A DNA stretch of 64,000 nt from Paramoeba atlantica. Taxonomy: Eukaryota > Discosea. This document shows positions 46,797 through 57,855 of this stretch, in pieces. Made by a program: the position numbers and the translations under genes. Numbering within the stretch: position 1 is the stretch's first letter; every line of letters starts with the position of its first letter. The stretch spans positions 103,657 to 167,656 of the forward strand of contig CDRNVI010000151.1 of the NCBI GenBank assembly GCA_977017575.1, in the 5' to 3' direction. The notes beneath the pieces were generated by a model. It saw only the letters and a list, made by a program, of their open reading frames with translations. It searched no databases and was not told the origin of the DNA.

Positions 46797-48310
46797 ATGT
46801 TGGGAAGAACATGTTCGACTTTTATTGGTCAGCTGTCCAGAGAAAGGGCAGTTCCCAAGACAGTCTCTCGGTTTATGTCCAGTAGCCGATCAGGCAAAAA
46901 AATGTCATTCCCAACCCCTTCTTGGAACGTGGTTTGCTCTTTTCTCCACCATTTTTTTTTGTTTGTTTCGTTGGTTTCGTTTGTTTTCGTTTGTTTTCTC
47001 AAAAACAGAATCTAAATGAACATTCATTTTCATGTGAAGGCTATCCCCATTGCATTAGGGTTGACTGGAGGAATGGCATTGACATCATTGAAATCCGATC
47101 TTGAAGCATCTGGTGATTGTCTTGAGGCTCCCATGAACCGCCCTCCAATGACCACTAAGCTTCTTGCTTATGATGCCGCCAGGTAACTTTTTCTTGCACT
47201 TTCTCTTCTTCCTTTTTTTTCTCTTTCCTTGTTTCGAAATCTCAACAATGAAAAGATGGAACCTCAATATTTTTTAAAATCGTTCCTCCTTCTTGTAAGA
47301 AACCACTCAAATTTCAAATCATTTTTTAAAGAAACATTGGAAACTGTTCATTTGGGGTTGTCCAAAATTCTTAAATGAGTTTTTTGACCTGAATCGTCAG
47401 AGATAAAAACAATTTTTTTTTTCGATTCTAATTCCATTAGAATGAGTTCCCCCCCCCGCCCCCTCTCCTCAAATCCATGTGATTGATTTTTTTCTTTCAA
47501 AGCCTTCGAAGAGGATACCAGGTGTACAAAGAAGTATGTGCGACATGTCACAGTATGGACGGTATTCGCTATGGCCAACTTGTCAACACAATTCTTTTGG
47601 AAGAAGAGGCAAAGGCAGATGCTGCTGAAAATGACGTTTTCTATTTTTTTTTACTTTTTCTCATTCTTTCCCCAAAGAACCCCAAATATTTTCTTTGTTT
47701 TTTAATGTCTCAACTTCTTTTGACTCCAACACACTCCTTTCCTTCTCTTTTCCAATTCTTTCTTTCTTTTCTTTTTTTCTGACTTTTTGTTTTCCCTTAG
47801 TACCCAGGTGACCCCGATGAGACTGGAGAACCAACTGAAAGACCTGGAAAAGTCACCGATCCTCTCCCACAAGTATACCCGAACGAGGAAGCTGCCCGTT
47901 TTGCTAACAATGGTGCTCTCCCACCAAGTTTGACTTTGCTGGTCGGAGCGAGACATGCTGGTTCTTATTATCTTTTCTCTCTTTTGTCTGGGTATGATGC
48001 TCCCCCTGCTGGAGTGACACTTGCGGAAAATATGCATTACAATCCTTACTTTGCTGGAACTCAAATTGCTATGCCTCCTCCTCTTCATGACGAGATGTTG
48101 GAGTTTGATGATGGAACCCCAGCAACCATTTGTCAAATGGCAAAAGATGTCTCTCATTTTATGGAGTGGGCTCTTGCTCCTCGTTGGAACGAAGATAAGC
48201 ATATTGAGTTGAAGAAGGCCGTTGTTATCTTAACTTTGGCTGGTTTTGCGTTTTATTACAACAAAACAAGGTGGGGAGTTTTGAAAAGTCGTCAAATTCG
48301 ACGATTTTAA
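46797..48310 (+). CDS. CYC1: Cytochrome c1, heme protein of respiratory complex III, four exons
   Basis: CDS join(46797..46931,47040..47182,47503..47635,47801..48310), 306 residues. Accepts electrons from the Rieske protein and passes them to cytochrome c in the inner mitochondrial membrane. The N-terminus MLGRTCSTFIGQLSRERAVP is an Arg/Ser-rich mitochondrial presequence, followed by a hydrophobic segment (AIPIALGLTGGMAL) as in bipartite targeting signals. The heme motif CATCH is at about residue 105. The axial Met lies in the GTQIAMPPPLHDE segment, and LEFDDGTPATICQMAKDV is highly conserved. A C-terminal transmembrane anchor (VILTLAGFAFYYNKTRW) precedes the matrix tail KSRQIRRF. Length and order are normal. 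Confidence 0.95.
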
Positions 48311-48698
48311 ATGGAGTTTGGGTTGTATTGTTAGTTGGTGAAATAATAATGAAATAATTTTAATACATCCAAGTTTCTTTTCTTTTTTTATGTATTCTGA
48401 TGCGAGAAACATCTAACTTTTCACCCACCAAATATTTTTGAGACCCCAAACAACAGAACCAAAAAAACTGGAAACTTTTTCAATTCCTTCAATTGGCCCA
48501 TCTCCAACAGAAATTTGGGGGTAAAAAACCATACACCTCTTTTTTTAATTTTCTCTTAAAAAAGTCAAATTTTGGCGAAGCTTTTTTTTTGTTTTTTTTT
48601 TTTGTTGGTTTCTTTTTATCTCTTTTTCTTTTCTCTTTTCTCTTTTTCTCTTCTCTTTTTCTTTTCTTACTGCTGATTTTTGGGGAAAAGAAAAAGAG

Positions 48699-51600
48699 AT
48701 GAAGCTTGTGGGGAAGAATATTACTGAGAAAGATGGGTCTGGATCCATTACTATCATCCCTTTGGTTTGTTTTTTGTTCTTTTGTGTTTTTTTATTCTTT
48801 TTTGTATTTTGTTTTTTGTTCTTTTTGTTTTGTTGTTTTGTTCTTTTCTTGTTTTTTTTGTTGAATTTTTTGAAAAAGATTCGAAATCAAATGATCTCTT
48901 TTTCTTCTTTTTTTCTTTTCTTTTTGTTTATTGATTCTTTTGTCCTGTCAATCATAATAATGAGAAGAATGAATAAGAATGAATAAGAATGAATAAATAA
49001 GAATAAGTAAGAATGATAACTAAAAAAAATGATAAATAGTTAATAAGAAGAATAATTAATAAGAGTAAACAATAATAATGAGAAATAATTCAGAAGAATA
49101 AATAATATAAACTGAAGTAGCAAGAATAAATAATAATAACAATGACAAATAATTAATAAGAGTAATTAATAAGAATAATTAAGAAGAATAATTAAGAAGA
49201 ATAATTAATAGATAATTAATAAATAATAAAAATAAATAATTAATAATTAAAAAATATTAATAGGATCCAGAGGATTTGTGGCATGTTTTTCAGTTATTGA
49301 GTGTTGGAGATCGTTTGAGAATGAAGACTGAGAGAAGAGTTCAAAAGGAATCTGTTACTGGTCAGTTTGATAATGAGGTTTTTTTTTCTTTCTTTCTTTT
49401 TCTTTTTTTCTTTTTTTTTTTTTCTTTTTTTTTTTCTTTTTTCTTTTTTCTTTTTTTCTTTTTTTCTTTTTTATGTTTTTCTTTTTTTTTTGAAAGAAGA
49501 TTTGTTTTTTCTTTTGTTCTTTTTCCTTTTGTTGTTGTTGTTTTTTTTTTTTTGACTCTTTTGAAACAGAGAAAACTCATTACTTTGACGATTCAAATTA
49601 AATCTGTTAAATTTGAACCAGGATCTCAGGTTTCTCTTTCTCTTTCTCTTTCTCTCTTCTTCGCTTGTTTTCTCGATTCTTCTTTTTTCTTTGCCTTTCC
49701 CCTTTTCCTTTCTCTTCTCTTCTTTTAACTTCTACAAATAGGAAATTCGAGTGAGTGGGAGAAATGCGGAAGAAAATAAGTTTGTTAAATTGGGAGGCCA
49801 CCACACTCACACAATTATTTTTAATAAAAAAGCCACAATCATAAAGGTTTGTTCTTTTATTTTTTATTACAAAAAAAAATATTTTATTTTGCAGATTTAT
49901 CATTCAAAATAATTATTCATTATTCTTAAAAATTATTATTCTTTTTATATTATTATTATTCATTATCAAAAAAATATAAATTTATGATAAAAAAAAAATT
50001 GTTCTTTATTTTACAGGAAGTTTGGGATCAAGTCTCGTTGGAGAGGTTAGATGAAGCATGTAATCCTGTTCGCTCTGCTGATACTGGGATTGTTATTATG
50101 GAAGAGGTCCCTTTCTTCTCTCTTAATCTTCTCTTTCTTTTTTCTCTCTTTCTTCTCTTTCTTCTCTTTCTTCTCTTTCTTCTCTTTCTTCTCTTTCTTC
50201 TCTTTGTCTTTGTCTTTCTTTCTTCTCTTATTTTATCTTTAAAGGGGTTGGCACACATTTGTTTATTGACCCAGAATCTGACAATTGTTAGAGGAACAGT
50301 CGATCTCACTATTCCTGGAAAGAGAAAGGGGAGAGAAACTGGACATGCCAAAGCTTATAATAAATTCTTTGAGGCTGTCTTACAGGTAAGAAAGAAGAGA
50401 GGAAAAGAGAAGAAGAAGAGAAGAAGAAGAAGAAGAGAGAAGAAGAAGAGATGAAAGATGAATTTTCTGTTTCTCTTTTTTTAATAAGAAAAGGAATGGT
50501 GATATTGGTTATAATAGGGAGTACTGCGACACTTTGATTTTAAGATCGTTAAATGTATTATTTTGGCTAGTCCTGGATTTGTGAAAGATAAATTTTTTGA
50601 TTATTTGAAAGCGGAGGCCACTCGCCGTGAACTCCGAGTTTGATTTTCTTCTTTCCTTCTTTCTTCCCCTTTTCTATTTCTTTTTTTTTCTTTTTTTTTT
50701 TTTCGTTCCCAAAGAAGCTAAAAGAAAGATCAGGAACTCTCAGACAATATAGGAAAATTTATTCTGTGTCATGCTTCAAGCGGACACAAACATTCTATTA
50801 AAGAAGTTCTTGCCAACCCCCAAGTTGTCAGTCAGCTCGCTGATACAAAAGTTGGTTTGTTTTCGTTTTGTTTGTAACAACCGGTCAAAACAGTCAAAAC
50901 ATTTGAAGAAGTAAGAAGAACATAAAGTACAATTGTAATTACAACACAACACAACACAACATGTTACAACACAACATATTACAACACAACATATTACAAC
51001 ACAACATATTACAACACAACATATTACAACACAACACAACATATTACAACACGACAACTAGAGACAACACAAAATAGAGACAACACCTCTTAACACCAAA
51101 CCCCACCCAACATTAACTTAAATCATCAAAAAAAAACAACAGCGGCAGAAGTAAAGACATTAAAAGAGTTCTTCAAAACTTTGAGCGAAGATGAACATCG
51201 AGCAACTTATGGAAAAAGGCAAGTCTTTCGAGCTGCAGAAGCCAAAGCAATTCAACATCTTCTTCTTGTTGGTTTGATTTTGTTTTGGTTCTTCATATCT
51301 TTTCTTTCATTTTTTCCCTTTCTTTCTTCTCGGAGCGATCCTCAAACAACTCCACACAGATGACATCTTTCGAAAATGTGATGTCAAGGAAAGAAAACAG
51401 TTCATTGAGGTTCCTTCTTTCTTTCTTTCTCTTTCTCTTTTCTTGTCTTATTCTTGTTCTTTAGTTGATGGATTCGGTCAAAGAGAGTGGTGGTGAAGTT
51501 CGGGTCTTTTCAGCACAGCACGTTTCTGGGTTCTTGGCTTTTTTCTTTTCTTTCTGTTTTTCTTTTTGTTTGTTTCTTGTTGGTAGTTTGATGTTGTGTT

Positions 51601-51816
51601 CATTGGTGTTATTGGTTATTATCAGTTTTTTCTTGCACCGATGATTAAACTCCGACAAACAGAGAATCGTTATCCAAGTTCTCAGGGATAGCAGCAATCC
51701 TTCATTTCCCCTTTCCTGATGAAAGAGAAGAAGACATCGAAAGTGAAGAGAACCTTTCTTTTCTTGATGATGACGAAGATGAGTTTGTCATCAACTGTCC
51801 AGATGAATTTGAGTGA
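48699..51816 (+). CDS. PELO: Pelota/Dom34 ribosome-rescue factor, about ten exons
   Basis: eRF1-like factor that, with Hbs1, splits stalled ribosomes in no-go and nonstop mRNA decay. Start MKLVGKNITEKDGSGSITII. The N-terminal Sm-like domain continues DLWHVFQLLSVGDRLRMKT, RKLITLTIQIKSVKFEP and EIRVSGRNAEENKFVKLG. The central domain has GLAHICLLTQNLTIVRGTVD, IPGKRKGRE and FKIVKCIILASPGFVKDKFF. The C-terminal domain has FILCHASSGHKHSIKEVLAN, LMDSVKESGGEVRVFSAQHV, SGIAAILHFPFPDE and an acidic tail ending DEFE, TGA 51814-51816. As expected for Pelota it lacks the eRF1 GGQ motif in the central domain. Introns vary greatly; the first (48765-49263) is 499 nt of T-rich then AAT-rich repeats. Confidence 0.93.
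48960..49262. repeat. AAT/GAATAA-rich satellite-like intron segment
   Basis: About 300 bp made almost only of A and T with G, in short AATAAGAATGAAT-type units, in the 3' half of Pelota intron 1, just before its acceptor. Confidence 0.8.
50140..50222. repeat. CTTTCTTCT tandem repeat
   Basis: Nine-base pyrimidine unit repeated about seven times in a Pelota intron between exons ending IVIMEE and beginning GLAHICLL. Confidence 0.85.
50941..51058. repeat. ACAACACAACATATT minisatellite
   Basis: About six to seven units of 15 bases with small variants (ATGTT for ATATT, extra ACAAC), in the Pelota intron between exons ending QLADTK and beginning AAEVKTL. Confidence 0.85.
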
Positions 51817-52144
51817 GGAAAGATAGACCATGAACACGAAGCATTCCAAACTTTGGAAATTTTGAAAGAAGAGAAAAAAAGAGAAAAGAATAATTTTGAT
51901 GAATCAATTGTTTTAATAATATTAAAGTCATTTTGGAAGGACTGAGTTCAAAACAAAAGAGACTCGAGTCACAAAATCGACAATTTTTTGTTGTTGTTTT
52001 TGTTGTTGTGGTGAGTGTGAGTCAAATCGTTTTTTTTGATCAAGATGACCCTTTTGTGGTGGTATTATTTGAAGGTATTATTGTGTGTTTTGTGGTTGTG
52101 TTTTATGGCTCTTTTGTTTTGTATTTGGGTTTGGGATTTGCTCC

Positions 52145-55100
52145 TCATACAAAGTATGGCTCTCTGATTCCGGCTTTTTGGAAGAGACTGACAAGAGCTT
52201 CAAGTCCGGTCGGGTCCAAAGCTTGTTGAACAACTCCCCCGATCTGCCAAAAATCGTGTTAAAAAGAAAAGAAAATAGGTTCAAGAAAATGAAAAAGAAA
52301 ATTCAAACAACCTTCCCTGGGTTTCGTTTCGAAAGATCACAGAGATTGTGGGCAAGGAAACCTCCTTTATCGACATCAGGAAAAGGATCAACATCCTCTT
52401 TCGCACCATAAGCCAATCTTGAAAAATTAGCTTTGTATCCTGGTGTGTCTTCGGCCTAGGCAAAGTTACAATTAGAAAAGTCCTAACTCATTACCAAAAA
52501 AAAAGGAAAAAGAAAAAGAAAAAAAGAAAAAAAAATACCTCAAAAATATCTTCGTCTGGTCGAGCTTCCTCATCACCAAAAATGAGTTTCAAGGATGCTG
52601 TCAAAGTCTCACCCCTAATAATATTTTTCGTTGTTAATATTTTTTCTCTAGAAAGAGTTTCTTTTGTTAAATAAATAAAGAGGCAGAAACAAACCAAAGT
52701 TCGAAATATTTGTCAACGATAATTGTTGAATTCGAGAGGAGCTTGGTCATTCCCACGCTACAAATTTTTCTTTCCATGAGACCACTGACAGTATGAACAT
52801 TCGAAATCCAAACATTCTTCAGAACCATTCCAAAGAGGCTATGAAAAAGAAACCAATTAAACCAAAAAAAAAAAAACAGAAAAAGACATACTCAAAAGAC
52901 AAATAAGAACAATTCACAGAGAAAATTTGAACAACAATTTTTAAGAAAAGAAAGAGAGAAAAAAAAAAAGAAAGACAAACTTGGGGTTCTCAGAAGTTAC
53001 ACTATCAATGCTTTGAATGATATTATCGGGGGTGTGCATCGCAAAGAAAAGTGAAATGAAAATGGTAAAAACACGAAGAAATTTTCCGGTTTTGCTCTTG
53101 GTCAATCGCAAAAAAAGCAAATTCCAAATGGTTGGGAGATATTTTTCAAACGCGTCCCATGGAAGATGCTGAACAATTGTTTCAAGAAGATAAAATCCTT
53201 CGTGGTCATGCAATTTGGAACCAATCAACTTTTGGAAAACGCCCAAAATTCCTTCCAAAAATTGTAAAACTTCAGCACTTCCTTTGGATTTCGTAATATA
53301 TGCTTGCAATAACCTCACAAGACCAGGAATATTACCGGTACGTTCCCAAAGAGAAGGAATCAAAAGCTTTGGAAAGAGAGATGTGTACACTGGAGAGATT
53401 GTCCCTCCTTCTGTTAATTCGAGCATCAGCGACATAATCTGGAATGTATAGGGAGAATACTCCAAAACATCCTTGGCTAAGATTGTTTGAAAACTGGGAA
53501 GAAGCATCTGTTCAAAGTTTTGGATTTTTGAGGGGTCAGCTTTTCCAATATTCTTCACAACGGCGGCGATCGACTCAAACAAATAGTGGCTAAAGGTTGG
53601 GTTTTGAGGGTTCTTCGAAACTTCAGCTAAAATATCAGTCAGTTCCTTCATGCAGATTGAAACAAACGGGAGAACATCTTCTTTTAACAAGAAAAGGACT
53701 CGCATGATACAGCGCATTGTATAGTCGTTTTCGTTGCAACTGTGATCAGAGACCCCCTTCCTCTGGTTTCGTTTGAGAACCTCAAAAGCATTTTTCAGAA
53801 TTTCGGGGACGAAATCTTTGAAATTATTGCCAATTCGGAGAGACTTGTCAGGGTTTCGAACAGACAAAAATCTTTCAATCGCTAAAGCAGCGTAAGTATT
53901 GACTACATAGTGAGGAGAACTGAGCATCTTTGAAAAAATATTCAAAAGGGGGGCGTAATACTCAGTTGGGATTTGAAGTCGAAAGTTGGTGGAAAATTTT
54001 AACGCATCTGAAGAGAAAGAAAAAAAATAAACACATGGTTATTTTTGAAACAAGAAGAGGCGAACTTAAATTTCCAAACAAAAAAATATCCACAATTACA
54101 AAACAAACATAATAAGAATAATAATAATAAAAAAAAAAAATGCAACTCACAAACCAGCTTGCAAGAGAGGATGTCCTTCTGGAAAAGCTTGTAAATCAGG
54201 TAACACATGAGACTGAAAATAATCCATAATCGGAACAAGGTCATTCGTGGAAGTAGTCCCTTGAGAGCTAGTCTGACCCTTTACAGCTAAGGCGGTAATC
54301 AAATAAGTACACACGTCCTTTTCTCTCCATAACCCTTTTGGGTCTGTCGCATAATGAGCCAATCTTTCTGTGATATTCCCAGCTAATAAATTTGTGACCT
54401 GACTCTCAAAGTACTTTCGAAGTCCTTTGACGAATACATACGAAGAACGCCTTCGAGTTTCGGAATCTGACCCTTCGATGTCCCTTCTGATGTATTCAAT
54501 TGGATTCTCGTGAAAATCTTCTTCATCTGATTGTGTAAAGAACATATTGGGAATGATAACTTGCTCACAGATTCCACGCATTGCTGATTCATTGTCAAAC
54601 AGCTTATGATTAACACCGCGACAGGCAATAGAAAGGAAAGCAATTGCTTGAGAAGCAAGTTGGTCGTATTTTCGTTCTTGATTCACCTTTGTTAATAATT
54701 TCCAAGTAGCCTGTGCAAATCCACCAATGTAATTTTCAAACTCAACATCATATTTCTCTGCGAAAAGACCGATCGATTGGCAAATGACGGCTTGGAGTTT
54801 AAAAAGAAGGCCTGGTTTATCGTCATCGTCTGGATGTTCAAGGAGGACATCTGTAAGAACAATCAAATAAAAAGTTAGAAACAGGGGGTTATTAGTGTGA
54901 AGGGAGGTAAAATTTGAAAAAAAATATTGTTTTCTGCTTCTGCTTCTTTGATTTCTTTCATTTTTTTTTTCCAAATTCATTTTTCTCTTTGCCTTTTTTT
55001 CCATTTTTTTAAAAAAAAAGAAACAGCATACCAAGATTGGTTTCAAACTCCAAGTAAGCGAGAAATAACGTCATCCATTCCTTCAAGTGATCCTCAAAGA

Positions 55101-56356
55101 ATTCAGGAATATCCACAAAATTAAGAGAGAAGAAAATTTTAGCGATATAAACGAGAGCTTTAAACCCATAAACTACTTGCTCTGGTTTTTCTCGATTTTC
55201 AAGGACGAATTGGTGCATTTTCATGAAAATTTCGAGGAGGGGTTGTTGAAATGACTCAAGGATTGCTTTGAGTTGAATCAAAATTTCGTCAGATTTAAAT
55301 TGATTTCGATAATGCTTTGTTACTGCATGGGCGATATGGAGAGCACTGACAATGTGTTCAAGTGACTTGCATGTTTCGACAATTTGAGGAAGAAGTCCTG
55401 GCCAGTTCAGGGGGAAATCATCTGTTACCAAAAAAAAAAATCATTCGGAGTTGTAAAAAAACAAATCACAAGGATTCTCTGAAAAAACAAAAAACAAAAA
55501 AGAAAAAAAGAAAAAGAGAAGAAGGTCTTCAGCACTCGGGATTCGAATGTGGTCACCCACCATTCTACTAACCGAGCCCACAGCTGCTTAACTTCCGAGT
55601 TCTGATGGGATCGGGTGCTTTCAACTGGGTATGACCGAAGACATACTCTCTCTCTTTTTTTGAACCATTTTATAGGAGAAGTTCAAAAGGAAAAGAAAAG
55701 GGAGAAAAGGGAGAGAAAGAAACGAAAGGAAAATTGGGAAAAAAAAAAGAAATTTCATACGAAGACCAATCTCAACAATAGATTCTTGAAAGAGCTTTTG
55801 AATTTGGGGGGGAGTAAAGAGAGCCAACTCCAAGATCGAAGACTACAAAATCAAAAAAAGAAAGATTGAAAAAGAAAAACTCAAAAAAGAAAGAACAAAG
55901 AAAAGAAAAAAGAAAGAGAAAAGAGAAGAAAAGAGAAGAAAAGAGAAAATATTTAAAAACCTTGATTTGCTCCCGTTCCTCAGGAGAGAGAGGATCTCTC
56001 TGGGTCTCATCAGAATGGACCCAAATATGTTTGATTGTGTTTTTAAATTGAATAGCAGCAGATTGTCTGACAACCATCGAAACATTTCCATCAAGAAAGA
56101 TTTTTCTTAAAAAATCAAGATAACCAGGTTGGTTTCGAAATTGGAGGAGTTGTTCTTCAGCTGTTGTTGTTGAAAAAGGAGAGGAAAGAAAAGGAGGGGA
56201 AAGAAGGAAAAGGAAAGAAGAGTCAATCAAAAGGAAGAGGATTTTTGCTTTTTTTTTTCCACAAAAGCAATCAAAAAAAAAAGAAAAACCATTTTTTCTT
56301 TGTGCTGCATCAAGTGAAAGCGATAATTCGAGATATTTTGGGATCTCCTCGGCCAT
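52145..56356 (-). CDS. CSE1: Exportin-2 (CSE1/CAS), importin-alpha re-exporter, multi-exon
   Basis: HEAT-repeat karyopherin that returns importin-alpha to the cytoplasm with Ran-GTP. Start MAEEIPKYLELSLSLDAAQR at 56356. The importin-beta N-terminal domain follows (EEQLLQFRNQPGYLDFLRKI, VRQSAAIQFKNTIKHIW), then DDFPLNWPGLLPQIVETCKS. The CSE1 middle has LASQAIAFLSIACRG, RRDIEGSDSETRRRSSYVFV and YYAPLLNIFSKMLSSPHYVV. A long exon 53945-52990 carries the HEAT core. The C-terminus is VWISNVHTVSGLMERKICSV, AEDTPGYKANFSRLAYGAKE and a last exon ending GIREPYFV, TGA at 52145. Introns are A-rich on the plus strand; the one at 55422-55760 contains a 5S rRNA gene on the same strand. Confidence 0.93.
55503..55515 (-). 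terminator. Pol III T-run terminator of the 5S gene
   Basis: Two T-runs on the minus strand (5 and 7 bases) within 25 bp after the 5S 3' end. Confidence 0.7.
55524..55642 (-). rRNA. 5S ribosomal RNA, inside an exportin-2 intron, same strand
   Basis: 119-nt 5S sequence read on the minus strand. The 5' end GTCTTCGGTCATACCCAG pairs with the 3' end CTGAAGAC. Universally conserved segments are GCACCCGATCCCATCAG, AACTCGGAAGTTAAGC (box A) and TGGGTGACCAC, then CCGAGTGCT. T-runs on the minus strand (55515-55503) follow the 3' end and serve as Pol III terminator. It fills the middle of a 339-nt intron. Both helix I arms and the internal promoter look intact, so it may be functional. Confidence 0.93.
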
Positions 56357-57104
56357 CTTCTTTGTTTGTTTGTCTCCTTCTCTCTTCTCTTTCTCTCGAG
56401 ATCTCGATTTGTGAGGGTGTTTGTTGGTTTTTTCGTTTTTTAGCGAAATTGAACGTTTCCAGAATTTTTCAAAAAAAATGACGTCACAAAACGGTCTTTC
56501 GGAATAGAGATCTAAATCTAGATCGAAAACAAACCGGATCAGCCACAGGAACAAAACAGACAACAAAGAGAATGAAATTTCATGATTTTGAGAACTCTTT
56601 TTGTAAAACAATAAAAACCCAATTTTCTTTATTCTTTTGTACTTTTTTGGAGGAGTGTGTTCTTTGAGAAAACTGTTCAATAAAAAAACGAAAAGCGTTT
56701 TATCTTTTTGGTTTTTTTTTGTTTTGTTCCTTCTTCCTTGAAAATTACAGATAATTTTGATGGGAAAGTAAATTTTATCCAACAAACTTTTTTAAAAGTT
56801 GCTTTGAATCGCAAGTTTCATCGAAAACGACAAAAACACAAAAAACTATTTTGCGGTTGTTTAAAACTCATTTTACCCAAAAAAAGGAAACAGAGGTTTG
56901 GGTACGTCACGCACTCTTAATTGTACCCTAATTTCAGAAAGAAGGGTTGAAGGAAAAAATATAAAAATTTTATGAGAGGAAAACTCATACAAAATAATTT
57001 GGCTGGTTCGCACCGCTCATGGGCATTTTTGCCCTCAGAGCTGACACTCTTTTCTTTTTTTTGTGTTCTTGTGTTCTGAAAAGAAGCGAACTCATCTTCA
57101 CATA
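56357..57104. promoter_or_regulatory. Divergent region between exportin-2 and LIM genes
   Basis: 748 bp with a TGACGTCA site at 56479-56486 near exportin-2. A plus-strand open frame at 56708-56920 has no acceptable homology or composition. The last 100 bp, with short pyrimidine runs before ATG 57105, is the likely LIM leader. Otherwise nothing recognised. Confidence 0.45.
56479..56486. promoter_or_regulatory. CRE/ATF-like palindrome TGACGTCA
   Basis: Perfect palindrome 123 bp upstream of the exportin-2 start codon. Confidence 0.45.
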
Positions 57105-57413
57105 ATGTCTAACCCTAAGTGCACTATCTGCGAGAAGACCGTCTACCCCCTCGAGAAAATCCCTGCGGGTGAGAAATTCTACCACAAATGGTGCTTCAAG
57201 TGCGCTGAGTGCAACATTACTTTGAACCTCCAAACCTTCAAGGCTGTTGGCGGAAAAGTGTACTGCTTCCCTCACACCCCTGTCGACCGATCCTCCACCT
57301 CCAAAGACTCCGTCTCCGTCCAGAAGGCTGTCAACGCCCCCAAGAAGGTCACCGAGAGTCTCGGAACCGTCCAAAAGGGAACCGGAGAAGTCCCCTCCCA
57401 GGGATTGTTTTAG
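57105..57413 (+). CDS. Single-LIM-domain protein, single exon, strongly biased codons
   Basis: 102 residues. The LIM domain (residues 4-60) starts CTICEKTVYPLEKI; the first zinc ligands are C-x2-C, then H, then C-x2-C (WCFKCAEC), and the final pair is C-x2-H (CFPH). It resembles CRIP/LASP and Dictyostelium LimC/LimD proteins of the actin cortex. The tail is Ser/Val/Lys-rich and disordered. Codons end almost uniformly in C or G (AAG, ATC, GTC, CTC), unlike neighbours, which is typical of a highly expressed gene. No intron. Confidence 0.92.
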   Translation: MSNPKCTICEKTVYPLEKIPAGEKFYHKWCFKCAECNITLNLQTFKAVGGKVYCFPHTPVDRSSTSKDSVSVQKAVNAPKKVTESLGTVQKGTGEVPSQGLF

Positions 57414-57602
57414 ACAGACAAGAAATCAAAAAACAATGAGAAATAAAAATATCACCGCTTGAAAAACATTGAGTGTTCAAAACTTTCACCCATTTTTCTT
57501 TCTTTCTTTCTTTTCTGATCTTTTTCTCTGATCTTTTTCTCTGATTGTTTGATTGCTCTCAATCTGAATGAAAGGGAAAAAAAAAACTTGGATCAATTCT
57601 TT

Positions 57603-57818
57603 TTATTCCCTCTGACTGAATTGATGAATGTTTTTGATAACTTCAGGGAGAAAAGGTCTTGAACCCGGGTTCACATTTACCATTTTCAAAATAAATTCTT
57701 TGAATTCTGATGAGAACTGGCCGACTTCGGGAAATGAAGTGATTCCGCTGAGTACGGCCAGACTCACGCTCCCTTTTTTGTGTTTTTGTTCAGCGGAATT
57801 TTTTGTTTACTCTTTCTT

Positions 57819-57855
<37 letters not shown>

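Noticed and set aside
50941-51058. CRISPR-like array
   Set aside because: Short direct units with no unique spacers, inside an intron of a eukaryotic gene: a minisatellite.
56708-56920. Plus-strand basic open frame of about 70 codons upstream of the LIM gene
   Set aside because: Composition is Lys/Phe-rich like random A/T sequence, with no splice continuation and no family match.
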